Assembly (NCBI GenBank): GCA_044508215.1
Contig: JBIQID010000005.1
Span: forward strand, 1 to 64,000
Reading direction: 5' to 3'
Length of the DNA: 64,000 nt
Origin: JAEZFI01 sp044508215
Lineage (GTDB): Bacteria; Actinomycetota; Acidimicrobiia; Acidimicrobiales; Microtrichaceae
Numbering within the stretch: position 1 is the stretch's first letter; every line of letters starts with the position of its first letter. Positions 9,579-17,485 of the stretch are shown here, in pieces. The notes beneath the pieces were generated by a model that worked only from the letters and a program-made list of their open reading frames with translations, had not been told where the DNA came from and made no database searches. A program made the position numbers and the translations under genes.

Positions 9579-10016
9579 ATGGCTGCGATCATCGCTCTCC
9601 ACCCGCACAACCAGCCCACCCATGCACCCCACGGCGGCAGCGCTCCCGAGCGCCCCCAGCTGCGGGTGCTCGAGGGCGGGCGCTCGGCCCGCGGCGTCGC
9701 TCTCCGCCGGATGTACCTCCGTCGGCGCATCGCGGCCGCGGTCACCGCGGTGGTGCTCCTGTGGCTCGCCGTGTCGGTCGTCGGCGCGCTGGTGGGCGCG
9801 GTCGCCGGTTCGCCGGCCGGGGCACCTGCTCAGGGCGGTGCCCCGGCTGCTGCGACGCACGTCGTCCGCAGCGGCGAGACGATCTGGTCGATCGCCGTCG
9901 GCCTCGGCCCCTCCGGCGACATCCGCGACGCCGTGGACGCCATCGCCGAGGCGAACGGCGTCGAGGTGATCGTCCCCGGTCAGGTGCTGGTCATCCCGCC
10001 CGAGCTCGCCGGCTGA
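9579..10016 (+). CDS. LysM-domain single-pass membrane protein
   Basis: 145 residues. A cytoplasmic N-terminus ends in an Arg-rich RRMYLRRR, one membrane helix spans about residues 50-72, an Ala/Gly/Pro linker follows, and a LysM peptidoglycan-binding domain fills about 93-140 (HVVRSGETIWSIA ... VIVPGQVLVIP). A LysM protein divergent from lexA is a conserved actinobacterial arrangement (the Rv2719c position in M. tuberculosis, where the protein is an SOS-induced cell-division/wall factor). A role in wall control during DNA damage is inferred. The ATG has AGGA-like sequence at 9568-9571. The 3' end overlaps the convergent reductase gene by 37 nt. Confidence 0.85.
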   Translation: MAAIIALHPHNQPTHAPHGGSAPERPQLRVLEGGRSARGVALRRMYLRRRIAAAVTAVVLLWLAVSVVGALVGAVAGSPAGAPAQGGAPAAATHVVRSGETIWSIAVGLGPSGDIRDAVDAIAEANGVEVIVPGQVLVIPPELAG

Positions 10017-10798
10017 GGGCGGCGGCGGTGGCGGAGGAACAGCGCACCGTCGTGCACCCAGGTGTGCAGCAGCTCGAGCTCCTGGGGGCGCTCCACGCTG
10101 CCCTTCGTGAGGCGGGGAGCGTCGCCGCCGGTCACGATCGGCCCGATCGTCACGAACCACTCGTCCACCAGGTCGCACTCGTGGAGCTGGGCCAAGAGGG
10201 CCGGACCGCCTTCGGCCAGCACCCGCCGCAGGCCCCTCCGCCCGAGGTCGTCGAGCACGTCGCGAGGGTGCACCTGGGCAGCGTCGGAGCGGACCACGTC
10301 GGCCACCTCGGCGACGTGGCTCGGGAGCTCGGAGGCAGCAGCGCCGCAGTACACGATCGGGCGAGGAGCAGCGGGGTCCGGGTCGTCGAACATCGGCACG
10401 CCGCGGAGCCGGCCCGAAGCCGTCACCACGGCGACGGTCGGCGCCGGCGCCAGGCCGTGGGCGCTGCGCCAGGCCTGCACCGGGGGAGGGGGGACGGCGG
10501 AGCGGTAGCGCTCGGTGCGCACGGTCTCCGCTCCCACCAGGATCACGTCGGCCTGGGCGCGGATCGCGCGGAACACGACCCGGTCGCCCTCGCCGCCGAG
10601 GCCTCCCGATCGACCTGCCAGCGTGGCCGCTCCGTCGAGGGTCGCCACCATGTTCGTGAACACGTGCGGCCTGCCCTCCGCCCATCCCGACAGCAGCTCG
10701 TTCTCCTCGGCCAGGGCGTCCGCCAGCGCCACCACCTCGAGGGGCACCTCCCGATCGGCCGCCGAGGTGCTCGTGACGTTGTCCAGCGCTCGGAGCAT
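9980..10798 (-). CDS. RibD C-terminal/dihydrofolate-reductase-like protein (pyrimidine reductase family)
   Basis: 272 residues of the RibD_C fold, which reduces a pyrimidine or pteridine intermediate with NADPH. Motifs seen are VFTNMVATLDGAATL at about 45, ADVILVGAETVRTERY, RVLAEGGPALLAQLHECDLVDEWFVTIGPIVTGG and a C-terminal beta strand. The deaminase domain of bifunctional RibD is absent, so a stand-alone reductase is likely; riboflavin biosynthesis is possible but unproven. ATG 10798 is preceded by a TAGCCT box (complement of 10806-10811) at 7 nt, so the mRNA is probably leaderless. It occupies the place where nrdR usually sits between the LysM gene and nrdJ. Confidence 0.8.
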   Translation of the reverse strand: MLRALDNVTSTSAADREVPLEVVALADALAEENELLSGWAEGRPHVFTNMVATLDGAATLAGRSGGLGGEGDRVVFRAIRAQADVILVGAETVRTERYRSAVPPPPVQAWRSAHGLAPAPTVAVVTASGRLRGVPMFDDPDPAAPRPIVYCGAAASELPSHVAEVADVVRSDAAQVHPRDVLDDLGRRGLRRVLAEGGPALLAQLHECDLVDEWFVTIGPIVTGGDAPRLTKGSVERPQELELLHTWVHDGALFLRHRRRPQPASSGGMTST

Positions 10799-10805
10799 GG
10801 CCCGG

Positions 10806-10811
10806 AGGCTA
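10806..10811 (-). promoter_or_regulatory. -10 box TAGCCT, leaderless RibD-like gene
   Basis: TAGCCT on the minus strand, 7 nt before ATG 10798, with no ribosome-binding site. Confidence 0.5.
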
Positions 10812-11162
10812 CCGGTGGCCGTCGCGGCCTCCCGGACCTCGCCTCGCGTGCCGCCTCGGCGCCCGTTCCGCCAGAAGATCTTCGGGCGTCCCTTGATTCC
10901 GCTGGATCCACAGCCGGTGGGCAGAGTGTGGAGGACCAACCGCGCCGTCGTCACTCCTCGCGCATCGAGGAATACCGAGGTACCTCTGGGCGGTTGACGC
11001 TCAGGGTGAGGCGTGCCACTGCCCGTGGCCGCACTCCCGTGCTCCGTCCCCAGGCATGTGGAAAAGATGCCCTGAATTCACACCTCCGTCCCCTTTTCGC
11101 CCACAGGCGGTTGTTCGTAGTGTCGATCCACGGAGACCGCGACGTCGACCGCTGGACTGGTG

Positions 11163-11196
11163 GTTGCGCCGGCGTCCGAGAGGACGCCAGTGCAAC
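11163..11196 (+). ncRNA. Structured nrdJ leader, hairpin 1
   Basis: GTTGC / GCAAC form a 5-bp lower stem, a 3x3 internal loop follows, and GGCGTCC / GGACGCC form a perfect 7-bp upper stem closed by a GAGA (GNRA) tetraloop. It lies 129 nt before the nrdJ start. Confidence 0.5.
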
Positions 11197-11264
11197 TGGG
11201 GTTCGGGGGCTGCGTGGTGTTCGACCCTTCCTGGTGGGCGACGTCGCGGTATCCCCCTTCGCAT

Positions 11265-11292
11265 CGCCGCTCGCCCTTCGGGACGGGCGGCG
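11265..11292 (+). ncRNA. Structured nrdJ leader, hairpin 2 (UUCG tetraloop)
   Basis: CGCCGCTCGCCC pairs with GGACGGGCGGCG around a TTCG loop: 12 positions, one C-A mismatch, one G-T wobble. C(UUCG)G loops are exceptionally stable. It ends 21 nt before the AGGAA ribosome-binding site, so it could control translation start. Confidence 0.55.
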
Positions 11293-11324
11293 ACCCATGT
11301 TCGCCCTCTCGACAGGAACTGCAG

Positions 11325-14096
11325 ATGTCACTCACCGATGACTCCGTCCGGCTCGGCCTCCACCGCCGGTTCACGAGCGAGGGCGTGCATCCCTACGACA
11401 CCGTCGAGTGGGAGCGCCGCGACGCGATCCTCACCGACCACCGCGACGGCAGCGTGGCGTTCGAGCAGCTCGGGGTGGAGTTCCCCCGCCACTGGTCGGT
11501 CAACGCCTCGAACATCGTCGCCCAGAAGTACTTCCGTGGGCACCTGGGCACCCCGCAGCGCGAGTGGTCGCTGCGCCAGCTGATCGACCGCATCGTCAAC
11601 ACCATCACCGCGTGGGGGGACACGGCCGGCTACTTCTCCGACGATGCGGAGCGCGAGGTGTTCCGCGACGAGCTGTGCGCGCTGCTGCTCCACCAGCGCA
11701 TGGCGTTCAACAGCCCGGTGTGGTTCAACATCGGCGTCGACGGCGTACCCAACCAGAGCTCCGCCTGCTTCATCCTCTCGGTCGAGGACTCGATGTCGTC
11801 GATCCTCGACTGGTACCGGGAGGAGGGGATCATCTTCAAGGGTGGTTCCGGCTCAGGGGTGAACCTCTCGAAGATCCGCTCGTCGAAGGAGCGCCTGTCG
11901 GGTGGCGGCACGCCCTCCGGCCCGGTGAGCTTCATGCGGGGCGCCGATGCCTCCGCCGGCACGATCAAGAGCGGTGGGAAGACCCGACGCGCCGCGAAGA
12001 TGGTCATCCTCGACGTCGACCACCCCGACGTCGCCGAGTTCGTCGAGACGAAGGCCCGCGAGGAGCGGAAGATCCGCGCCCTTCGCGACGCAGGGTTCGA
12101 CATGGACCTCGACGGTGCCGACGCGCACTCCGTGCAGTACCAGAACGCCAACAACTCGGTCCGGGTCACCGACGAGTTCATGCAGGCGGTCATCGACGAC
12201 GGCCAGTGGGACCTGATCTCGGTGACCACCGGCGAGGTCGTCGAGACGATCTCCGCCCGAAAGCTGATGCGTGACATCGCGGTCGCCGCCTGGGAGTGCG
12301 CCGATCCCGGCATGCAGTACGACACCACCATCAACCACTGGCACACCACGCCGAACGCCGGTCGGATCAGCGCGTCGAACCCGTGCTCGGAGTACATGCA
12401 CCTCGACAACTCCGCCTGCAACCTCGCGAGCATCAACCTGCTCGCGTTCCTCGCCGAGGACGGCACGTTCGACGTCGACGGGTTCCGCCACGCGGTCGAC
12501 ATCACGTTCCTCGCGCAGGAGATCCTCATCGGAGGGTCCGACTACCCGACCCCGCAGATCGCCGAGAACGCCCGCCGCTTCCGGCAGCTGGGCCTCGGCT
12601 ACACGAACCTGGGTGCCCTGCTGATGGCGCTCGGGGTGGGCTACGACAGCGCCGAGGGTCGTGCGTGGGCCGGTGCGATCACCGCGGTGATGACCGGCGA
12701 GGCCTACGCGACGTCCGCCCGTGTCGCCTCTCGGATGGGGCCCTTCGACGGCTACGCTGCTGACACCGAGGCCACGCTGCGGGTGCTCGACCAGCACCGC
12801 GACGCGCTCTCGGGGATCGATGCCTCCCTCGTGCAGCCGAGCCTCGTCGAGGCGGCTCGCGAGGCATGGGACACGGCCTGCGCCGACGCGTCGCTGTGGG
12901 GCGTGCGCAACGCCCAGGCCACCGTGCTCGCTCCCACCGGCACGATCTCGTTCCTGCTCGACTGCGACACCACGGGCATCGAGCCGGACCTCGGCCTGGT
13001 GAAGACCAAGAAGCTGGTCGGCGGGGGCACGATGACCATCGTCAACCAGACCATCCCGCGGTCGCTCCGCCGCCTCGGCTACTCGCCCGAGCAGGTCGCC
13101 GAGATCACTGCATGGATCGCCGAGCGGCGCACCGCCGTCGGCGCCCCGCACCTCGCTGCCGACCACCTCCCGGTGTTCGCCTGCTCGATGGGCGACAACG
13201 TGATCTCACCGGCCGGCCACATCCGCATGATGGCGGCTGCGCAGCCGTTCCTGTCCGGTGCGATCTCGAAGACGGTGAACCTGCCCGAGTCGGCCACCGT
13301 CGACGAGGTCTTCGACCTCTACGTCGAGTCGTGGCGCCTGGGCCTCAAGGCCGTCGCGATCTACCGCGACAACTGCAAGGTCGGCCAGCCGCTCTCCACG
13401 GGCGAGGCGGTGAAGAAGGCCGTCGAGGCCGCAGTGCCGGCGCCGGCTGCTGCCGGTCCCGTCCGCGAGCGGCTGCCCCGGGCACGCCGATCGCGCACCT
13501 TCGAGTTCCGCGTCGCCGACTGCAAGGGCTTCGTCACGGTCGGCGAGTACGAGGACGGCCGCCCCGGCGAGCTGTTCATCCGGGTGTCGAAGCAGGGCTC
13601 GACCCTCGCCGGCATCATGGATGCGTTCGCGATCGCGGTGTCGCACGGCCTCCAGTACGGGGTGCCGCTGCGGGCCTACGTCGACGCCTTCGTGGGCATG
13701 CGGTTCGAGCCCGCCGGCATGACCGACGACCCCGACCTCCGGATCGCGAACTCGCTGATGGACTACCTGTTCCGTCGGCTGGCTCTCGAGTACCTGTCGA
13801 TCGACGAGCGCTCGCACCTCGGGATCTTCAGCGTCTCCGAGCGCATCCAGCCGACGCTCCCCGGCGTGGAGGAGGCGGTCGTGGAGACGTCGCCCGGGAT
13901 CGATCTGCGCCCGGATCCGCCCACGTTGATCGACGCCACGGCCACCCCGGCCGCGAGCGCCGGTGGTTCCGCCTCCGACACGACGCCGACCCGCTCGGTC
14001 GACGCCCCGCTGTGCATGCAGTGCGGTGTCCAGATGCAGCGTGCGGGCTCCTGCTACGCCTGCACGGAGTGCGGCGCCACCTCCGGCTGCAGCTGA
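11325..14096 (+). CDS. nrdJ: Adenosylcobalamin-dependent (class II) ribonucleotide reductase NrdJ
   Basis: Makes deoxyribonucleotides from ribonucleotides using adenosylcobalamin to form the active-site thiyl radical, independent of oxygen. It has 923 residues. The redox-cysteine region NQSSACFILSVEDS is near 147 and its partner and thiyl-radical segment NPCSEYMHLDNSACNLASINL near 353. The substrate-phosphate loop is APTGTISF, and a Cys-rich tail MQCGVQMQRAGSCYACTECG ends the protein, as in long actinobacterial NrdJ. ATG 11325 has AGGAA 7 nt upstream; the longer in-frame extension runs through the leader hairpins and is rejected. No nrdR precedes it, unlike the common actinobacterial nrdR-nrdJ order. 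Confidence 0.96.
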   Translation: MSLTDDSVRLGLHRRFTSEGVHPYDTVEWERRDAILTDHRDGSVAFEQLGVEFPRHWSVNASNIVAQKYFRGHLGTPQREWSLRQLIDRIVNTITAWGDTAGYFSDDAEREVFRDELCALLLHQRMAFNSPVWFNIGVDGVPNQSSACFILSVEDSMSSILDWYREEGIIFKGGSGSGVNLSKIRSSKERLSGGGTPSGPVSFMRGADASAGTIKSGGKTRRAAKMVILDVDHPDVAEFVETKAREERKIRALRDAGFDMDLDGADAHSVQYQNANNSVRVTDEFMQAVIDDGQWDLISVTTGEVVETISARKLMRDIAVAAWECADPGMQYDTTINHWHTTPNAGRISASNPCSEYMHLDNSACNLASINLLAFLAEDGTFDVDGFRHAVDITFLAQEILIGGSDYPTPQIAENARRFRQLGLGYTNLGALLMALGVGYDSAEGRAWAGAITAVMTGEAYATSARVASRMGPFDGYAADTEATLRVLDQHRDALSGIDASLVQPSLVEAAREAWDTACADASLWGVRNAQATVLAPTGTISFLLDCDTTGIEPDLGLVKTKKLVGGGTMTIVNQTIPRSLRRLGYSPEQVAEITAWIAERRTAVGAPHLAADHLPVFACSMGDNVISPAGHIRMMAAAQPFLSGAISKTVNLPESATVDEVFDLYVESWRLGLKAVAIYRDNCKVGQPLSTGEAVKKAVEAAVPAPAAAGPVRERLPRARRSRTFEFRVADCKGFVTVGEYEDGRPGELFIRVSKQGSTLAGIMDAFAIAVSHGLQYGVPLRAYVDAFVGMRFEPAGMTDDPDLRIANSLMDYLFRRLALEYLSIDERSHLGIFSVSERIQPTLPGVEEAVVETSPGIDLRPDPPTLIDATATPAASAGGSASDTTPTRSVDAPLCMQCGVQMQRAGSCYACTECGATSGCS

Positions 14097-14139
14097 CCTG
14101 ACGCTCGGGTCGACGCCGGCTCTGGCTCGCCGGGTGCGG

Positions 14140-14157
14140 CCGAACGACGACGTTCGG
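14140..14157. promoter_or_regulatory. Inverted repeat CCGAAC-N6-GTTCGG upstream of the sigma gene
   Basis: Perfect 6-bp arms with a 6-nt spacer in the 104-nt gap between nrdJ and the sigma factor. It looks like a repressor site. The GAAC-N6-GTTC spacing is two bases longer than a Gram-positive SOS box, so LexA binding is not claimed. Confidence 0.35.
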
Positions 14158-14215
14158 GCAGCTTGTTTACGAAGAACCCCGGACGCGCTCCTGTAAGGGG
14201 GTGCAGCATGCGGGT

Positions 14216-14722
14216 GTGAGCGAGGTCCCGGGCGGCGAGGACACCCGAACCGTCCACGACCGGGTCCGCGAGACCTACGACGCCCAGCACGTACGTCTGT
14301 GGCGGGCGATCGCTGCGTGGAGCGGTTCCTCCGACGTGGCGGACGAAGCGGTCGCCGAGACCTTCGCTCAGCTGATGCGACGAGGCGAGGCGGTGACGGA
14401 CTCCGTCGCCTGGGTGTGGCGCACCGCGTTCCGGATCGCCGCCGGCGAGCTGCAACGTCGCCGCAGCGAGTCGGGGCACGAGCCCGACAAAGCGGGCGCT
14501 CCTTCCCGGATCGACGGTCGGGCCGACTCGGTGCTCGACCTCATGCGGGCGCTGCAGGACCTTCCCGATCAACAGCGGGCGTGCATCGTGGTGTGCGACC
14601 TCCTCGGCTACTCAGCAGAGGAGACCAGTTCGCTGCTGCACACGAGCGCGGCCACGGTGCGGGTGCAACGGATGCGGGCCCGGCGTCGGCTGCGGCTCCG
14701 TCTGGAGGCGAACGATGACTGA
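14216..14722 (+). CDS. ECF-type RNA polymerase sigma factor
   Basis: About 168 residues with the sigma-70 region 2 and region 4 layout. Region 2 covers LWRAIAAWSGSSDVADEAVAETFAQLMRR and DSVAWVWRTAFRIAAGEL. Region 4 is LPDQQRACIVVCDLLGYSAEETSSLLHTSAATVRVQRMRARRRL, where the C-terminal HTH would read the -35 element. GTG 14216 is my start; GTG 14201 directly abuts AAGGGG, so the start is uncertain. The 3' end overlaps the next gene by 8 nt, which encodes a single-pass protein typical of an anti-sigma factor. The two are probably a regulatory pair. Confidence 0.85.
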   Translation: MSEVPGGEDTRTVHDRVRETYDAQHVRLWRAIAAWSGSSDVADEAVAETFAQLMRRGEAVTDSVAWVWRTAFRIAAGELQRRRSESGHEPDKAGAPSRIDGRADSVLDLMRALQDLPDQQRACIVVCDLLGYSAEETSSLLHTSAATVRVQRMRARRRLRLRLEANDD

Positions 14723-15861
14723 ACTCGACGAACGGCTCGACGGGGCGCGCCGAGCGCTCGCCACGATGGACCCTCCTGCTGACCTTTGGGAACAAGCGGT
14801 CGAGCGGGCACGGCATGGCGAGGTCGCTCAGCAACAGGGCGTGGCCAATCGCCGCCGGCGCCCGTCCCCGTCCGCGATCGTGGCGGTGGCAGCCGTCGCA
14901 GCGGTGGTCGTGATCTCGGCTGCGGTGCTGCTGCGCCCGGACCGGCAGACCGTGGAGACCGTTCCCGGAGGGACGGTCGACCACTCCGAGCCGACCACGC
15001 CGCGTCCGCCAGCGGGGCCGGCGCCGGGCACGATCGTGCAGGGCCACGGGTGTCCGTTCGGCCTCGCCGGCGAACCGGTCGACGTGAGCGCGGGACCCGT
15101 CGACCCATCGGAGGCCCGGTTCGAGGCGGAGCCCGGCCAGAACATCGCCCACTTCGTGCTCGGGGACCAGGTCGTCGAAGTGCGGGTGCCCGGGACCTCG
15201 TCCGGCGCCGCGAACGCCGATCGGGTGGAGGAGGCCGATCTGCCACGGGGTCCCGCCCGGATGTGGATGGACGGACCGCCCAGCGGGGCCGACGGCAAGC
15301 CTTTCGTGCAGCTCGGCTGGACCTCCGACGGCGAAGCCCCGTGCGGCTCGTTCTCGGTGACGGTCGACGGCGGCTCTCGTGACGAGAACCGACGAACGGC
15401 ATTGGAGATCGGTCGCCGGGTGGTCCTGCCGGGTGAGCACGAAGCACTCGCGCTTCCTGGCGCGGAAGGAGGACCGGTCGCCGGTCTCGACCTCGACGGA
15501 TCACAGTGGGTCGTCGTCGACTCGTCGGGCGGTCCGCTGCCCGCACCCGGGATGGCGTTTCGACGGGACGCGGGTGACCTGGGACGACGGCTGCGCCGAG
15601 GTGAGCGCCGACTACCAGCTGGATCGGGGGGCCGGGCTCCTCACCGTCAGCGGACGGACCTCGACCGCACCGGGCTGCACGCCACCGACGGTGCTCGACG
15701 CCCGCGGCCAGCCCTGGTCGTTGGTCCGGAGGGTGATGGGCGCCGCGCAGATCCCCGTGGCGGTCCTGCTCGACCTGCTCCCGGGCGCCGGGACCTCCGC
15801 CACGACCGTCCTGCGCCTCGGGGACCCGACTGGCGACTACATCGTCCTGGCGCCTGCCTGA
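14715..15861 (+). CDS. Putative anti-sigma factor with META/HslJ-like C-terminus, frameshifted
   Basis: N-terminal about 45 cytoplasmic residues, one membrane helix (about 53-75, AIVAVAAVAAVVVISAAVLL), then an extracytoplasmic region ending in a META-domain-like segment: LDLDGSQWVVVDSSG continued by WRFDGTRVTWDDGCAEVSADYQL and GLLTVSGRTS. The two halves are in different frames. Removing the A at 15552 (GGGATGG to GGGTGG) joins ...PLPAPG to WRFDGT and extends the protein to TGA 15861. Without that change the first frame reads on as low-complexity Arg-rich nonsense. Either a sequencing error or a recent mutation is possible. Neighbour logic (8-nt overlap with the sigma gene) supports the anti-sigma role. 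Confidence 0.65.
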
Positions 15862-15891
15862 GCCCGGCTCGCTGGTCGTGAGAGCCCGGGG

Positions 15892-16000
15892 TCACCCCCG
15901 GTCGAACGGCGCTTTGAGCTCGTCGGCGGACGACCCGATCCGTTCCAGTGCTCGAGCCGCGGTGCCGTCAGGTAGCTGTAGCGCTTCCAGGACGAAGGTG
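15892..16000 (-). pseudogene. Fragment matching the 3' end of the transglutaminase-like gene
   Basis: On the minus strand this short open stretch reads ...LERIGSSADELKAPFDRG-stop. The complete gene at 16590 ends ...DERIRALYATEELTAPFDRG-stop. The DNA of the last about 32 nt matches at all but two positions (15893 and 16591 onward). There is no start codon in a sensible place. It looks like a duplicated, decayed gene end. The same 200-nt interval holds an inverted repeat GTCAA-N6-TTGAC near 16015. Confidence 0.4.
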
Positions 16001-16061
16001 CTCGGCAGTGTGTCAACCGTGTTTGACGGACGTAACACAGGCGTCCACCACCTCAGCCTGA

Positions 16062-16526
16062 TCAGCTCCTGGTGTTCCGCTCCGGTGGTGGGTTGGGCTG
16101 GGGGTCGGGCCACCGGAGCACCATCGCCTCGCCGTGGCGGGTGGCCTGCCAATGGCCCCTCAGCTGCCGCACCCGCTCGTGCAGTGCCTCGGCCCGACCC
16201 TCGGCGTCGAGGCCCTGGCGCACCAGCACCTCCCGGTAGGCCTCCACCGGTGCGTCCGTGCGCATCAGCGTCTGGACCGGTCCGGAGAGCGACTCGGCAC
16301 GACCCATGTCGGGCCCGTCCAGCCCGTCGCCCGAGAGGGAGCCGCCGGCGGCGACAGAACCCCACACGCCCTGCGGCCAGCCCATGGTCGCCTCGACCGC
16401 CCAGTGGGCCAAATCGTGGCGGAGGAAGCTGCGGGTGTCGAGCACCACGCGCTCGCTGGTCCCGTCGTCCCGGTGCACCTCCACCGCGTGCTCCACGTCG
16501 GTGAGGCGCACGAAGCGCACCTCCAT
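16062..16526 (-). CDS. Conserved hypothetical protein
   Basis: 154 residues, not recognised. It begins MEVRFVRLTDVEHAVEVHRDDG, has SFLRHDLAHWAVEATMGWPQGVWG (a histidine-containing helix reminiscent of metal sites, but no known motif) and ends in Arg/Glu-rich helices. ATG 16526 has a TACGCT box (complement of 16535-16540) 8 nt upstream, supporting this start over the GTG 14 codons earlier. No signal peptide or membrane helix is seen. Confidence 0.6.
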   Translation of the reverse strand: MEVRFVRLTDVEHAVEVHRDDGTSERVVLDTRSFLRHDLAHWAVEATMGWPQGVWGSVAAGGSLSGDGLDGPDMGRAESLSGPVQTLMRTDAPVEAYREVLVRQGLDAEGRAEALHERVRQLRGHWQATRHGEAMVLRWPDPQPNPPPERNTRS

Positions 16527-16534
16527 GGCGGCCA

Positions 16535-16540
16535 AGCGTA
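16535..16540 (-). promoter_or_regulatory. -10 box TACGCT, leaderless hypothetical gene
   Basis: Minus-strand TACGCT 8 nt before ATG 16526. Confidence 0.45.
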
Positions 16541-16589
16541 GGAGCGGTCCAGCCGTAGCCAGGCACACGGCGCGACGGTCGTCGGCTCC

Positions 16590-17423
16590 TCACCCCCGGT
16601 CGAACGGCGCTGTGAGCTCCTCCGTGGCGTAGAGAGCTCGGATCCGCTCGTCGTCACCGGATGCGCAGGCCGCGGCGACCGTGTCGATCAGCGCGTCGTA
16701 CTCCGGTCCGGTCCCGCCCGCGTACGAGGCGGTCATCCGTCCCCACTCGTCCCACGGCAGGACCTCCACCTTGTTGAGGGCGGCGAGGTCCCGCACCGCG
16801 TTGCCGCGGATCTCGGCGATGCCGAAGTTCTCGGGCACCCCAGCGACGCCGAACGTCGCCGGATCGGCCCGCCCTTCCCGACAGGCGAGCCAGGCCTCCC
16901 CACCGGCGATGAACTCGTGCGGGGCGAGGTCTGCGGGCGCACCCACGAGGTCCAGCCCGATCGCCTCGGGGTCGACCCGCACCCACCGCCCCTCCCTGGC
17001 GTCGTGGTGCTCGACCACCCAGTGGTCCACGTGGAGGCCCGCCTCGAAGTAGGAAGCGAACCCCACTCGACATCTCGCTGCGATCGACCGGTGCCGCAGG
17101 AAGGCGCAGGCGAGCAGGGCGAGGTGACGGCACGTGCCCACGACACGGGTCGACGCGGGTCGGGCCTCCGTGAGCGGCCGGTCGTCGAGGTGCCACAGCA
17201 GCCGGAGGATGTCGCTCGCCTCCCTGATCGACGCCTCCGCCTGGCGTTCGTCGGCAAGTCCGGCAGCAGCCGCGGCGTCCGGCAGGACGACCAGCCCTGC
17301 GGCGACGGCACAGAGCTCGACCGGGTCCGACGGGAGCCCGTCGAGCAGCCCGGCGACGTCATGGTCGAGCGCCGTCGGGCCCTCTGCGACGTCGTAGCGG
17401 ATCGACGTGGCTCCCCTCACCAC
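16590..17423 (-). CDS. Transglutaminase-like cysteine protease-fold protein
   Basis: 277 residues. The transglutaminase-core triad is visible: Cys in VGTCRHLALLACAFLR (about 97), His in LHVDHWVVEHHD (about 131) and Asp in RWVRVDPEAI (about 148). Upstream helices contain many Ala/Leu and Asp residues. There is no signal peptide, so it is probably cytoplasmic. Such proteins may be peptidases or amide hydrolases; the substrate is unknown. Start GTG 17423 is followed by a second GTG. Its 3' end is partly duplicated at 15893. Confidence 0.75.
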   Translation of the reverse strand: MVRGATSIRYDVAEGPTALDHDVAGLLDGLPSDPVELCAVAAGLVVLPDAAAAAGLADERQAEASIREASDILRLLWHLDDRPLTEARPASTRVVGTCRHLALLACAFLRHRSIAARCRVGFASYFEAGLHVDHWVVEHHDAREGRWVRVDPEAIGLDLVGAPADLAPHEFIAGGEAWLACREGRADPATFGVAGVPENFGIAEIRGNAVRDLAALNKVEVLPWDEWGRMTASYAGGTGPEYDALIDTVAAACASGDDERIRALYATEELTAPFDRG

Positions 17424-17472
17424 AGCAGCTTGCCCGGTCGCAGATCCCCGGTGACGGCCGGAGCGGGTCGGC

Positions 17473-17478
17473 TACGTT
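17473..17478 (+). promoter_or_regulatory. -10 box TACGTT, leaderless DapB-like gene
   Basis: TACGTT, 7 nt, then ATG 17486. Confidence 0.5.
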
Positions 17479-17485
17479 GCGGCCG

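Larger units (their letters stand above)
10799..11324. other. 526-nt non-coding region upstream of nrdJ
   Basis: No credible gene lies on either strand. It contains the divergent promoter of the RibD-like gene, a 10-bp palindrome GAGGTACCTC (10977-10986), a TTGACG hexamer at 10994, a TGTGGAAAA run resembling a one-mismatch DnaA box near 11055, and two strong RNA hairpins annotated separately. I found no NrdR-box pair (ACACWATATATWGTGT-like) and no cobalamin riboswitch core. Confidence 0.7.

Noticed and set aside
11045..11065. DnaA box (TGTGGAAAA)
   Set aside because: Single mismatched nonamer without a cluster; this is not an origin.
10990..11324. Cobalamin riboswitch before nrdJ
   Set aside because: Only a GCCACTG string resembles part of it; the conserved core and pairing order are absent.
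14140..14157. LexA box before the sigma gene
   Set aside because: The arms are 6 nt apart, not the 4 nt of Gram-positive SOS boxes.
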